The position numbers and the translations under genes were made by a program. Positions 55,874 through 64,000 of a stretch of DNA of 64,000 nt are shown one piece after another (positions within the stretch are counted from its first letter, which is position 1; each line of letters starts with the position of its first letter). The DNA lies in assembly GCA_905221605.1 (NCBI GenBank), contig CAJNDS010000128.1, forward strand, positions 62,001 through 126,000. The letters run 5' to 3'. This DNA comes from Symbiodinium natans (Eukaryota > Sar > Dinophyceae > Suessiales > Symbiodiniaceae). The notes beneath the pieces were generated by a model, which searched no databases, was not told the DNA's origin, and saw only the letters and a program-made list of their open reading frames with translations.

Positions 55874-56127
55874 CTTCGGTATGCTACCGATAGCACAGTG
55901 CAGCTACTTGTATTTGACTGCATCCATCTGCGAAGTGTTCGGTGCGGCTGTTTTCGAGACTTTGTCTTGCGCAGCTTTGTGCGTCAAGCTGAGAACAATC
56001 ATACATCAAGTCGCTCAGTGGATGAACCAAAATATTGTTGGACGCGGCAAACCTGTTAATTACCTCGCAGCAGAACCGAGCACAGCAGAAATGATCAGAT
56101 GTCGGAAGGTCTTGACAGACCGCCCAC

Positions 56128-56205
56128 CTCCCCGAACCACCTGCCGAGAGCCACCTGCCCGGAGCCACCTGCCCAAAGCCGCCTACCCAGAGCCGCCTGC
56201 GGAGC
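56128..56205. repeat. 14-bp minisatellite, five copies
   Basis: Unit GAGCCACCTGCCCG with variants. The overlapping ORFs (Pro/Arg-rich plus, Arg/Gly-rich minus) follow from it. Confidence 0.8.
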
Positions 56206-56277
56206 CTAGAAACCACAGTCGTCACATTGCTGCTTCCCATGCCTATACATGAGAATGTAGAGCTTTTTTGACTAGCC

Positions 56278-56441
56278 ATGCGCCCTGGGCGTCTCCTGGC
56301 CCTCTATGTCTTGCTGGCGAACTCCTCAGCTGCATGTGCAAGTCACCTACGCAAGTTGCTGAGCAGTCTCGGCCATGTTGCCGACACTGCTGACATTGCC
56401 TCATCCCTCTTGTCTCGCCCGAGCTTGGATGCTTGGCCGAA
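56278..56441 (+). CDS. secreted protein, first exon with signal peptide
   Basis: ATG 56278, then MRPGRLLALYVLLANSSAACA, a typical signal peptide with an Ala-x-Ala-like end, followed by SHLRKLLSSLGHVADTAD and a GTACAT donor at 56442. A later piece from 56597 (LQTQLLWMQLCCIFGVVY) may continue it. Function unknown. Confidence 0.5.
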
Positions 56442-57212
56442 GGTACATTGCCCGACGCCCTGGAGAGGGTCAGACCTCCGTGATGCTGGTGTGCTGCAGA
56501 GCAGTAGGCAGGCATTTCTTCGTTTGAGCGCACCACTTCAATGCAGCCTGATGCAGCTATCAGAAGTGGTATGACAGTCACCTTTCAGCTTTGCAGGCCT
56601 TGCAGACACAACTTCTGTGGATGCAGCTTTGTTGCATATTCGGAGTTGTCTATACACGCAGCGCCGCTAGCAGGGGCATCCGTGATCCTGCCAATCTGAG
56701 AATCAGAATGCAGCTAAAACGAAATCCTAGGCGCTCGAAAACCATTCCTGTGTTTCATTGTAGCAATGGCTCATTACTCCACAGACACGCAGCTAGTCTC
56801 GTAGCAGGAATCGTGCAAAGAAAACGGACAGGATCAGGCAATGACGCCTCCGTGATTTTGCTGCTCCGTGCCGGCAGGTACGCTTCTTAGCAAGCGAAAG
56901 ATGCGCGAGCCAGCGGTCATCAGACCGATGGCTCCATCTGCCATTGACACATATCTGGACTCTGTGGCCGTGTTGCAATCTCTATGGCAAAGACACGCAG
57001 AGACATTGTAATATTCTCAGAAGGTTGAGCAACGCATCTTGCTGCGATTGCAGAGCGAAGGTCGGCGTGGACAGCTTCGGCCTTGGCATTCTCGTAGGGG
57101 TCTTCGGTACCCTCTCTACAATTTCGGCAGTCCTGCTGCCTGGATTGCACCGAGATGCACATGGTAGCTCAGAGGAAGTATCGCAATCGTCCCATGTTCG
57201 CCAGCCATTGAA

Positions 57213-57460
57213 GCAGGTTCATTTTCGTGAAAAATCTGCGGGGCGATAACTTCGATGGCAACACTCTGGCTTCCTCTGGTGGCTTTGTCATGCCCAACTT
57301 TTTCTTTCAGGACCCGCATTTAACTGCATTTTGCCATGGGCTTGCCGATGTGCCGAACTTCTGTAGGTTCCTGTGCGCTGATGAGTTCTTTCAGATTGTT
57401 TCCGCTGGGCAGGGTGCACGAGACATCTTCAGCAATGTGCGCGATGATGCTGTGACTTGA
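57213..57460 (+). CDS. unidentified C-terminal exon
   Basis: From an AG near 57212 the frame encodes FIFVKNLRGDNFDGNTLASS, FVMPNFFFQDPHLTAFCHG, ADVPNFCRFLCADEFFQ and ends ARDIFSNVRDDAVT, TGA. Aromatic-rich and clearly protein-like. No family recognised. Confidence 0.45.
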
Positions 57461-57469
57461 CTGGGTCAG

Positions 57470-58119
57470 CTCATTCTTTCAGATATCGTTGCAAATTTAT
57501 GATTCGTTCTGAGGCTTTGCTTCTCTCGCTGGTTCACACGCTGGTTCTCGCACTCTATCCCTCTCTCGCTTCTTCCTCTGTCTCCCTGACCTCAACTCTC
57601 CTCTCTTCTTTTCTGCGGTTGAGCCCTCTTACTTGGAAACCAGTGCCCAAGCAATGCCGATCTCGCGCTTGCTCAGCAAGGCTGAGTCCACTGCAAGATT
57701 TAAGGCGCGTGGGAAGTTCGTGCCAAGAATTGTGAGATGTTGTGAGTTTTTGGGCTGGTGTCATCCATATGTAGGTACCTTTACTACTCAGTTTGCAAAG
57801 CCTGATTCAACTCAGATTCCTATGAGCCCCAGACCAAAACGTATTACATTCACCATAGGGTAAGGTCCGTCTGGATATGCCTCAAGATGCATAGTAACGA
57901 TAAGGCAAATTTTAAGAGGATGTAAAGGACCATGAGCACAGATGTTAGCAGCACACGGAGCTCAAGTATGGGACAGTATGGTACGGCGTCTGAAGGAAAT
58001 GGGTAAGTAAAGCCAAATCGGGGAAAGGTGAAACAAGGAATCAACACCCACTGTGGATGCCATTACTTGGAGGTTTCATGGGTAGTTTTTGCATTCTCTA
58101 TGTACCTGCAGCCTGACTT
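57470..58119. other. no supported gene
   Basis: Pyrimidine-rich TCTCTC stretches (57530-57610) and AT-rich sequence; open frames on both strands lack coding character. Confidence 0.35.
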
Positions 58120-58353
58120 ATGTCTTCTTTGCACGTCACTCTGCGCAGCCAACCGCAACACACTAACTCACAAAGCATCATTGATGGAACATCGCAAAGC
58201 CCTGATGGGAGTGCGAAGAGTGTGAGAGTGTGGACCTCATTGGTGCATGTTGACCAGGAGACCGGCCGCTTTGCTGAGATCTACACAGGCCCGGCGGCTC
58301 TGTCACACCTCCAGCCTGATGAAAGAAAGACGTCCTGTCATGTCCTGTCTTGA
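58120..58353 (+). CDS. unidentified exon
   Basis: ATG 58120, MSSLHVTLRSQPQHTNSQS, GSAKSVRVWTSLVHVDQETG, RFAEIYTGPAALSHLQPDE, stop at 58351. Protein-like; no family recognised. Confidence 0.4.
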   Translation: MSSLHVTLRSQPQHTNSQSIIDGTSQSPDGSAKSVRVWTSLVHVDQETGRFAEIYTGPAALSHLQPDERKTSCHVLS

Positions 58354-58439
58354 TGCCTGAGGCATACAGCGGTCACAGGAGATGGCCATGCTGCGCAGTC
58401 TTGATGCAGCTTGGCTTGGAGATCTGGGCAGTGATGTAC

Positions 58440-58800
58440 CAGAGTTGAGATGCCACCACCGGTCACATTGCACAGGCCATCCGGGAGCAGTTTCCCCAGG
58501 GTGCCACGCGAGAGCTCCTCTTTGGTGGCGTGGCCGCAGTATGCTGCAGAATCTCGCAGGTCCGATGCGAGTTGCGATTGCCATAGACTGCCTGTGCATC
58601 GGATCAACTGTTGGAATGCTTCAGTCACTTTCAGTCACTTGGGGCAAGCCCTGGAGGCCCCAAACTTCCAAAACCCGTCGCAAAAGCCAAGTGACAGAAG
58701 AGGTGCACTGCGCCGCGCCGCCATGTCCAGTTCCCAGCTGAGCAGCGCCCTCTATGACTTCGCGCTAAGACTGCAGGCGCGGAGTCTGGCCCCAGGTATT
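58440..58800 (+). CDS. unidentified exons
   Basis: Exon about 58450-58560 encodes TGHIAQAIREQFPQGATREL and LLFGGVAAVCCRISQ, ending at GTCCGA. A second piece to about 58797 encodes AMSSSQLSSALYDFALRLQ then ARSLAP, ending at GTATTG. Whether they join was not shown. Confidence 0.4.
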
Positions 58801-59149
58801 GCAGTGCTTACTTGGGCTAACGGTTCTTAATGGTTCTTTCTCCGGGGGAAGAGCAGATCGCGGAGTCAAGTTGCACATTGGACTCCACACTGTCCCAAGT
58901 GTGGTAAACCCTCATGCCGAAACTGAATTGTTGTGAGATCTTTTGTCAAAAGAGCAGGCATCGACGCATAGCGAGGAATCCACAATGGCAGCACTGGTGC
59001 AGCAAAGGCATCTAGTACGCGTCAATGTCCAACCACGCCTGTCTTGCTCAACCAAAAGAACGCATAGCTCAAACAAAAGCCCGTAACTCTCAACCAAAAA
59101 AGCCGGCTTATATAGAAATCCAAAAGAATAGTACCCCGCCAATCCCACA

Positions 59150-59350
59150 TACTGTCAGGGTTAGGTTGGGGTCGAGGGTGGTGGGCTACGTTAGGTCGGG
59201 TGACGGTTTGGGTGGTTAGGTGGGGTTAGGATCGACGGTGGCTTGGGTGAGGTTGTACCAGCTGACATATTTGGTTTCACATGGCACTCCTTTGGTTGGG
59301 GTTGGACGCTTTGGGTGGAGTCTTTTGGTATTTTGGTTGGGTGCATGGAA
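59150..59350. repeat. G/T-rich GGTTAGG-like stretch
   Basis: GGTTAGGTTGGGG, GTTAGGTCGGG, GGTTAGGTGGGGTTAGG and GGTTGGGGTTGG recur without a fixed period, with a GT run at 59361-59381 next to it. It looks like a decayed G-rich simple repeat. Confidence 0.6.
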
Positions 59351-59525
59351 CCTTTGGTTGTGTGTGTGTGTGTGTGTGTTTGACATTTTGGTTGGCCATC
59401 TTGCTTTTGAGAATCTTACATCCTTCTGACAGTGCGGCGAACAAGAACCATAATTACTTGGGCTTCCGTGTTGTCACTTTGAGGGTGAATTTCTTTCCCA
59501 ATTCGGCAGTGGGCTCTTCTCGAAG

Positions 59526-59681
59526 CTCGCCATTGTCCAGTACCCTGCTTCGATCTTCAGTGATCTACAGGTCCTTGTGGCGACCTTTTACGGATGGACC
59601 ACCATGCTTGAAGACGTACTTTCGCGAAAGTTCATGATGGGAAGAGAGTCCAGCGATGGGAAGACAGGCCATTCAGGATGA
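59526..59681 (+). CDS. unidentified C-terminal exon
   Basis: After GGGCTCTTCTCGAAG the frame encodes LAIVQYPASIFSDLQVLV, TFYGWTTMLEDVLSRKFMMG, SDGKTGHSG, then TGA (51 codons). Strongly protein-like; no family recognised. Confidence 0.45.
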   Translation, partial: LAIVQYPASIFSDLQVLVATFYGWTTMLEDVLSRKFMMGRESSDGKTGHSG

Positions 59682-60002
59682 TAACGTTTTCATCGACGCT
59701 CTGAAGTTCTGACCGTGTCAAGAACAACGGCCCGAGACGATCTGTACTTGCGCGAATGACGCGGAGCCATCACGGGCAAGAACAGTTCAAGTTACGATCT
59801 ATAGCCAGACAGCCGTGACTTCGCAGACCCCATTCATGAAAATGATCTGTTCGCAGGCGAAAGAACCAGGTCAAGCCGAGGCCAGCCGGATCAGTCCAAA
59901 CTTGAAGCAGCAGCATCAGCATGTGTGCAGGGGCCCTGAGATTGATGGGTTCCACATGGGTCTAGATGTGCACGCGTAGTAAGGTGTACAGCTTTGCACC
60001 GG

Positions 60003-60628
60003 ATCTTGATGCAGGTTGGCAAAGTCGACATCCTCAGCGAGCTCTGGGCTTTAGATGAAGGTCGATGCGCAGTCAGCGCCAGGCGGGATGCACTGTGCAT
60101 GACAGCTTATCTGCAGTAAGTACGCAGGCTGCTGATGCTTCTAAGGCGTCTCGGAGAAGGTGGACGTCGGCCATGGGTCAATGCTGATGCAGCAGCTTGA
60201 CAAGCCAGATCTTGCAAATCTTGCAACCATCAAGTCTTTTGCATTGTCTCTAAGTTCTCCCGGAAGGAGGGAAGGAAGGCGCCCCTGCCAATCCTGGGAA
60301 TGTGGGGTGGGGGGGGGGGGCAATGACAACCTGAACGACATCCTCAACGTGTTCATACGAGATACAAGAATATAATGTACATATTGACAAGGATGTCCTG
60401 AAAATTGACGTTCCGCAAAATGTTCGCGATGCCGATCACCTTCAGCTTTGTCAGTTCACATGACCCGCAGGCCAATTTAAACAGCAGCTGCTTTTGCCGA
60501 TGCAAGAGCAAGCGAGCCGATCATCCGAAAATGCTGGAAACGAGGACATTCTTCTGGACGAGCAGGTGGCGGCCATTCGCACGACCTTGGCAGAGACGCC
60601 TGGCGTTGGCACAGGGCGGGTGAAGTGA
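60003..60628 (+). CDS. unidentified gene, 3' exons
   Basis: Pieces in order: about 60003-60057 (ILMQVGKVDILSELWALDE), 60146 on (EKVDVGHGSMLMQQLDKPDL, ANLATIKSFALSL), about 60321-60369 (NDNLNDILNVFIRDTR), 60391-60451 (DVLKIDVPQNVRDADHLQL) and terminal 60471-60628 (QFKQQLLLPMQEQASRSS, EDILLDEQVAAIRTTLAET, stop). Several joins are phase-compatible. An acidic helical protein; no family recognised. A G run at 60307-60320 lies in an intron. Confidence 0.5.
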
Positions 60629-60727
60629 TTCCTGTTCCGAGTAAACATGCAGCTTCAATATTGATGGAGGATGCAGTGGTATGTTTTGCTGCCCATCATT
60701 TTGGAATCTGCCTCATTGCCGGCAAAG

Positions 60728-60830
60728 GTGCGCCAAGCGCCCTCTCTTTGCGCGCGTCGCACCGGAGCTCTTGGCGCGGCCCACGTTCCTTGCGCTGGTG
60801 CGCGTCTTCGATGCCCCTGGACTGGATTAG
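60728..60830 (+). CDS. unidentified C-terminal exon
   Basis: From AG at 60726 the frame encodes CAKRPLFARVAPELLARPTF then LALVRVFDAPGLD, TAG. Protein-like but short; the competing frame of a 110-codon ORF is weaker. Confidence 0.35.
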
Positions 60831-60839
60831 CGAACCATG

Positions 60840-61962
60840 GGCAAAACTAGGTTTCGCAAGGTTTGGCTGGTACGACCAGTGTCATGAGTGTCTCATACGG
60901 ATCAAAGGAACAGGCAAACACTCACAAGCAGAGTCTTGTATCGTTCCTATCCGATAGAACCACGTCCCAGGTTTTCCAGCCATCCGAGGGTGAATCAAGC
61001 ACGTGCGGCGCAGGGCTCAGAAGCTGTGCTGGGTAGCAGGAACTTGGTGGATTCGAAGCTTCATGAAGCTGCAGCACCATAATCGCAAAAAAACACAAGC
61101 ACGAGATGGCTTCAGCACAAAGCCGAGAAGCGGCTTCTTTCTACCTTGCCTCACATTGGCCAGCACGTGTGATTGACAGCGAGGCCGTGAACCAATGGTT
61201 CGGCAAAGAGAGTACTTAAAGGTAACCGATGGGAATCCTGATCATCCTTCTCTTAACCATACCCGGGCCAGCCTACCAGGTCAAAGGCGAAGCCGAATCA
61301 GAGAAATGGCGCGCAAAAACCTAGCCAACTCTCCGAGACATCCTACTCATGCCAAACTCCGTGTTGGCTGAAGGAACAGCATCATCGGAAAGCACCCGCA
61401 TCGCGTGGGGTGATAGGTACGCGACGTTCCTGGAAGCTGTAAGCTGTTTTAAGGTCCGTACAGCCCAACAGAGTTTGCCGCAATCGATGACTTTCTGGAG
61501 CAGGTGACGCGCACTTCCGTCATGCGCAGCTGGGCATCAGACAGAGGGCTTTGCAGCATTTGCAGTGCTTCCGCTGATCATGCCACGCATTCAATGATTC
61601 TGATATGGCCGGCTCAGGTCGTGCATTCAGACACATCACGAAAACGCTGCCGGTATTGCTCACACGCCCCTGGAAGGATTTTTTGGACTTTTCATCGAGT
61701 TGTGTGAAGCCTGCTCGTAGCATTCGAAGATATTCGAAGCTAGCTCCACAAGATGCTGCTGATACTCTCAATCCATGGATGCTGTGGGCATGAACATGTC
61801 GTGCAGGAAGTGCTGTTCAAGCTCTGGTTTCAGCGCAGAGATGGCAAGCCTTGCGTCTTCGAGCATGTCTTCCTAGGTGGCTCCTTCGCAAAGTGAGAGG
61901 AGCGTACCTGGCTTGACTGCAGTCCAAGCACTCCAGCACTCCACACAGAGCCCTACTCCTGG
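60840..61962. other. mostly unassigned
   Basis: Around 61520-61770 both strands are open (minus SFEYLRMLRAGFTQLDEKSK; plus ITKTLPVLLTRPWKDFLDF) and I cannot choose. The rest shows nothing I can support. Confidence 0.3.
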
Positions 61963-62313
61963 TTGTCAAGACAAGGGTTGGAAGTCCTTAATTGCATCCT
62001 GCCGTGCTGCTATCCAATGCCATCGAAGAAGGTCGGCGCTAATGAACGCAAAGTAGCCTGCCTGGTTCAAACATGGAATATCGTCGCTGCTGCAGTTGTA
62101 AAGTGCAAGTCTGACCGAGGTAACTTAACCGAGGACATCTCGGGTCAACCTGTAGCCGGTGGCTTTCACTGTTGGCTGAAATTCTACCTTGAAGAGGCAC
62201 GCACTCACTTTCTGACCCGCGCCATCACAGACTCAGACTCCTCAGACCCCGGAAGGTCAGAGGCACGGCGAGATATCTTGGATATATTTATAACAATGCC
62301 GAAGCGGGCTTGA
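61963..62313 (+). CDS. unidentified ORF, 116 codons
   Basis: GLEVLNCILPCCYPMPSKKV, CLVQTWNIVAAAVVKCKSD, GGFHCWLKFYLEEARTHFL, SEARRDILDIFITMPKRA, stop at 62311. Good protein-like composition over its whole length; an acceptor near 61975 may be the true start. No family recognised. Confidence 0.5.
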   Translation: MSRQGLEVLNCILPCCYPMPSKKVGANERKVACLVQTWNIVAAAVVKCKSDRGNLTEDISGQPVAGGFHCWLKFYLEEARTHFLTRAITDSDSSDPGRSEARRDILDIFITMPKRA

Positions 62314-62445
62314 CGAACAGCCGGTGCCTCGCACATTCATGTCCTTCCTCTTTTGGCTTTTTCTTTGAAAAGTGATTGTTATTTATACAATTTATACGAT
62401 GTTGCTGTAAATGTTGTAATGTGTCATTCGCCAATGCTCCTGCAG

Positions 62446-62803
62446 AGTAAGGTTTGTTTCTGGGAAGTTTGTGTGGGATTATTCTGGCTACAAGCTGGTT
62501 AAAGACCAGGGTGGCTTTTTCATCGGCACCTCCCCAGAATGGCAGCTCGCAACTGGTACAGCAGCATACTTCGAAACATCAACGCCGAACTTTGCGCGAC
62601 AGAATGGCTGGGTTCCTTGGACCAATGCCTATGCCTACAACGAGGGCTACACGAAGGAGACGACACTTGATGGCGAGCGCTATCGCCACGTTCTCTGCCG
62701 TGCGGGCAGCTCTGGCTCAGTCACCGATGATCTGGTTGAGGACAGTTTCCAGACTGCAAGAAGAGATGCGATGTTGCATGAACAGAAGCTACAGACAGTT
62801 TGA
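62446..62803 (+). CDS. unidentified exon
   Basis: After CCAATGCTCCTGCAG the frame runs RFVSGKFVWDYSGYKLVK, GGFFIGTSPEWQLATGTAA, YFETSTPNFARQNGWVPW, YNEGYTKETTLDGERYRH, stop at 62801. Aromatic-rich, no gaps, clearly coding. A donor may precede the stop. It may belong with the ORF just upstream. No family recognised. Confidence 0.55.
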
Positions 62804-62809
62804 CCAAAA

Positions 62810-63495
62810 AAAAAGACCAGTTGTTAGGAGGGGCACAACAGTAGCAAGAGAGCAACAAAGAAGCAACTGCAGGAGGAGACGAGTTTTCTTTTTGTGCGCT
62901 GAGGTGGCTTCCTTGTTACTTCATACTTCATCTACCTTGGACCTGAGCTCCGCAACGACGAGTCCTCTGGAGCAGACCATATCTGCACAAGCTTTGGCCT
63001 CAGACATTTTCAGACGTTGCTTCTGACTTCCAGCGAGATTTGGCCTCTGCCACCTCGAACTTTGACCCATTTTGGGATCCTCAGGTGCGGAATTGGCACA
63101 AACGTTGCCTAGGTGGCTTGTGGAGGACAGCTTGTGACAGCTGAACAGGCAGAACAGATCAGAACAGGCTGAACAACCGCCTTAGAGAGCCAGGATGGCA
63201 TCACGGTGCACGTGGAGGATGAACTGAGCCAGGCTGGGTGATCACATTGAGGGGCCAGAGACCTCGTGTCAGCCCGCTTGGTGTAGTGCAGTGCCTGTGC
63301 GAGGCAGGTTTTTGCAATTTTTTGCAGGTTGTGGAGGTGCTTTGCAGAATCAGCCTGGCCAGGAGTGCGTGCGTTTCTGCGTGGCTCGGGGCTGCCGATC
63401 TGTTCGGGAGTCATTGGCAATGCTGCGAGAGGCGGGCTTTCTTGCTGACACTTTGTGGCACAGTCTCAGCACTTTAAGTTCCTGCTGCGTCCTAG
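62810..63495. other. no firmly supported gene
   Basis: A 190-codon ORF overlaps here in another frame and looks like a shadow. A piece LREAGFLADTLWHSLS at 63420-63470 may be an exon of the lyase-like gene. Confidence 0.35.
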
Positions 63496-63633
63496 CGAGC
63501 TATGTTGCGCAACCTGGGCCCCAAGAAGCCTACGGACTTTGCATAGCTCTGGACCCAGGCACTGGTCTTTGACCTCGAAGACGCCATCGCGGCGGCAAAG
63601 ACACCTGGCCACATGGCCGAAGGGTCGGAGTAA
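63496..63633 (+). CDS. CitE/HpcH-like lyase, partial
   Basis: Exon 63496-63540 (RAMLRNLGPKKPTDF) and exon 63559 on (ALVFDLEDAIAAAK, open to TAA 63631) join in frame to give D-F-A-L-V-F-D-L-E-D-A-I, the metal-binding strand of citrate-lyase-beta/HpcH-HpaI aldolases (usual form D-a-v-i-l-D-L-E-D-A-V). The family cleaves or condenses acyl-CoA or keto-acid substrates with Mg2+. The implied intron is 18 bp (GC-AG), so this could instead be a decayed copy; in-frame stops also precede 63496. The rest would lie beyond the window. Confidence 0.45.
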
Positions 63634-64000
63634 GGAACGCTTGCTTTTGCAGCTCTATTGTTCGACGAAGGATCCTGAGGAGCTCAGCATTCTACAAAGC
63701 ACATCAAACCACTGCTAGCCGCTGAGGTTACCCCAGGATTACTGAGTTGGTGGAGGATACTCTGGAGGCTTGAAGACGATTTAAGCGAGTTGCACTCTCC
63801 TGGTTCGCATTCTCTGGTGCAGTCACCTGCGCTGAGCTGTTGTCTGCAGGTTGTGCCAATCTTGCTGGATTATGCGGAGGTCTGTGTGAGCATGTCGAGC
63901 ATGTCGTCTCTGCATATGGCAGACTAAGAACACTTAGATACACTGAGACGCATTCTTCGAGACGCAAAGATTTAGTACGGCGTAGTGCACCTTCTTTGGA

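Noticed and set aside
62454-63026. 190-codon plus ORF
   Set aside because: It overlaps the more convincing exon 62446-62803 in another frame and loses protein-like character after 62800.
1-64000. Relict dinoflagellate spliced-leader sequence (CCGTAGCCATTTTGGCTCAAG type)
   Set aside because: Scanned by eye on both strands for TTGGCTCAAG and its complement; nothing matched. A computed search would settle it.
1-64000. tRNA, rRNA or known small RNA genes
   Set aside because: No cloverleaf-like GGTTCGAAT/C context or rRNA core sequence was recognised by eye. tRNAscan-SE and Infernal were not available.
1-64000. Transposase, reverse transcriptase or viral genes
   Set aside because: I looked for RT, integrase and capsid-like motifs in the exons and saw none. 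The HNH domain gene is the only nuclease-like sequence found.

Overview
The window reads as nuclear DNA of a dinoflagellate, most likely a symbiodiniacean-type genome. The sequence shows intron-rich genes with exons of about 30-200 bp and introns mostly of 40-400 bp. Introns end in AG (often AG followed by G) but begin with GT, GC or GA. Large tandem-repeat blocks and a short CCCTAAA-type interstitial telomere tract are present. No bacterial operons, rRNA, tRNA or CRISPR were recognised. Exon calls below come from reading both strands by eye: a junction was accepted when codon phase matched and the joined protein matched a known family or made one continuous plausible reading. Ends of many exons are approximate.

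Left part (0-10 kb): a PAPS/nucleotide-sugar transporter (UAA/SLC35B2-like), a convergent minus-strand gene of unknown function, a ubiquitin-specific-protease-fold gene whose catalytic Cys codon is split by an intron, and a second SLC35B2-like transporter missing its 5' half. At 10.6-11.0 kb there is a degenerate ~70-bp tandem repeat. From 11 to 20 kb come short, mostly unidentified genes on both strands, including one ending in an SH3 domain and a 76-residue two-exon gene.

Middle (20-34 kb): two successive protein arginine methyltransferase-like genes on the plus strand (the first with a degenerate SAM motif), several small unidentified plus-strand exons including secreted-looking Cys-rich ones, a complete two-exon minus-strand gene (31.29-31.70 kb), an HNH-type nuclease-domain gene (32.4-33.4 kb) and a possible GT32 glycosyltransferase start. 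At 34.6-38.7 kb the signal is weaker, with one locus open in three frames.

Right part: 38.95-42.92 kb is a nested repeat block (CA/CAGA microsatellite, 42-bp, 61-bp, 73-bp and 14-bp arrays, CA microsatellite) ending in a 100-N assembly gap. From 43 to 64 kb come further exons, a well-resolved flavin amine oxidase gene (46.1-50.2 kb), a gene built of tiny coiled-coil exons (51.5-55.9 kb), several unidentified exons and, at the right edge, a piece of a CitE/HpcH-like lyase. Most genes lie on the plus strand. I see no evidence of shared pathways beyond the two PRMT-like and two transporter copies.
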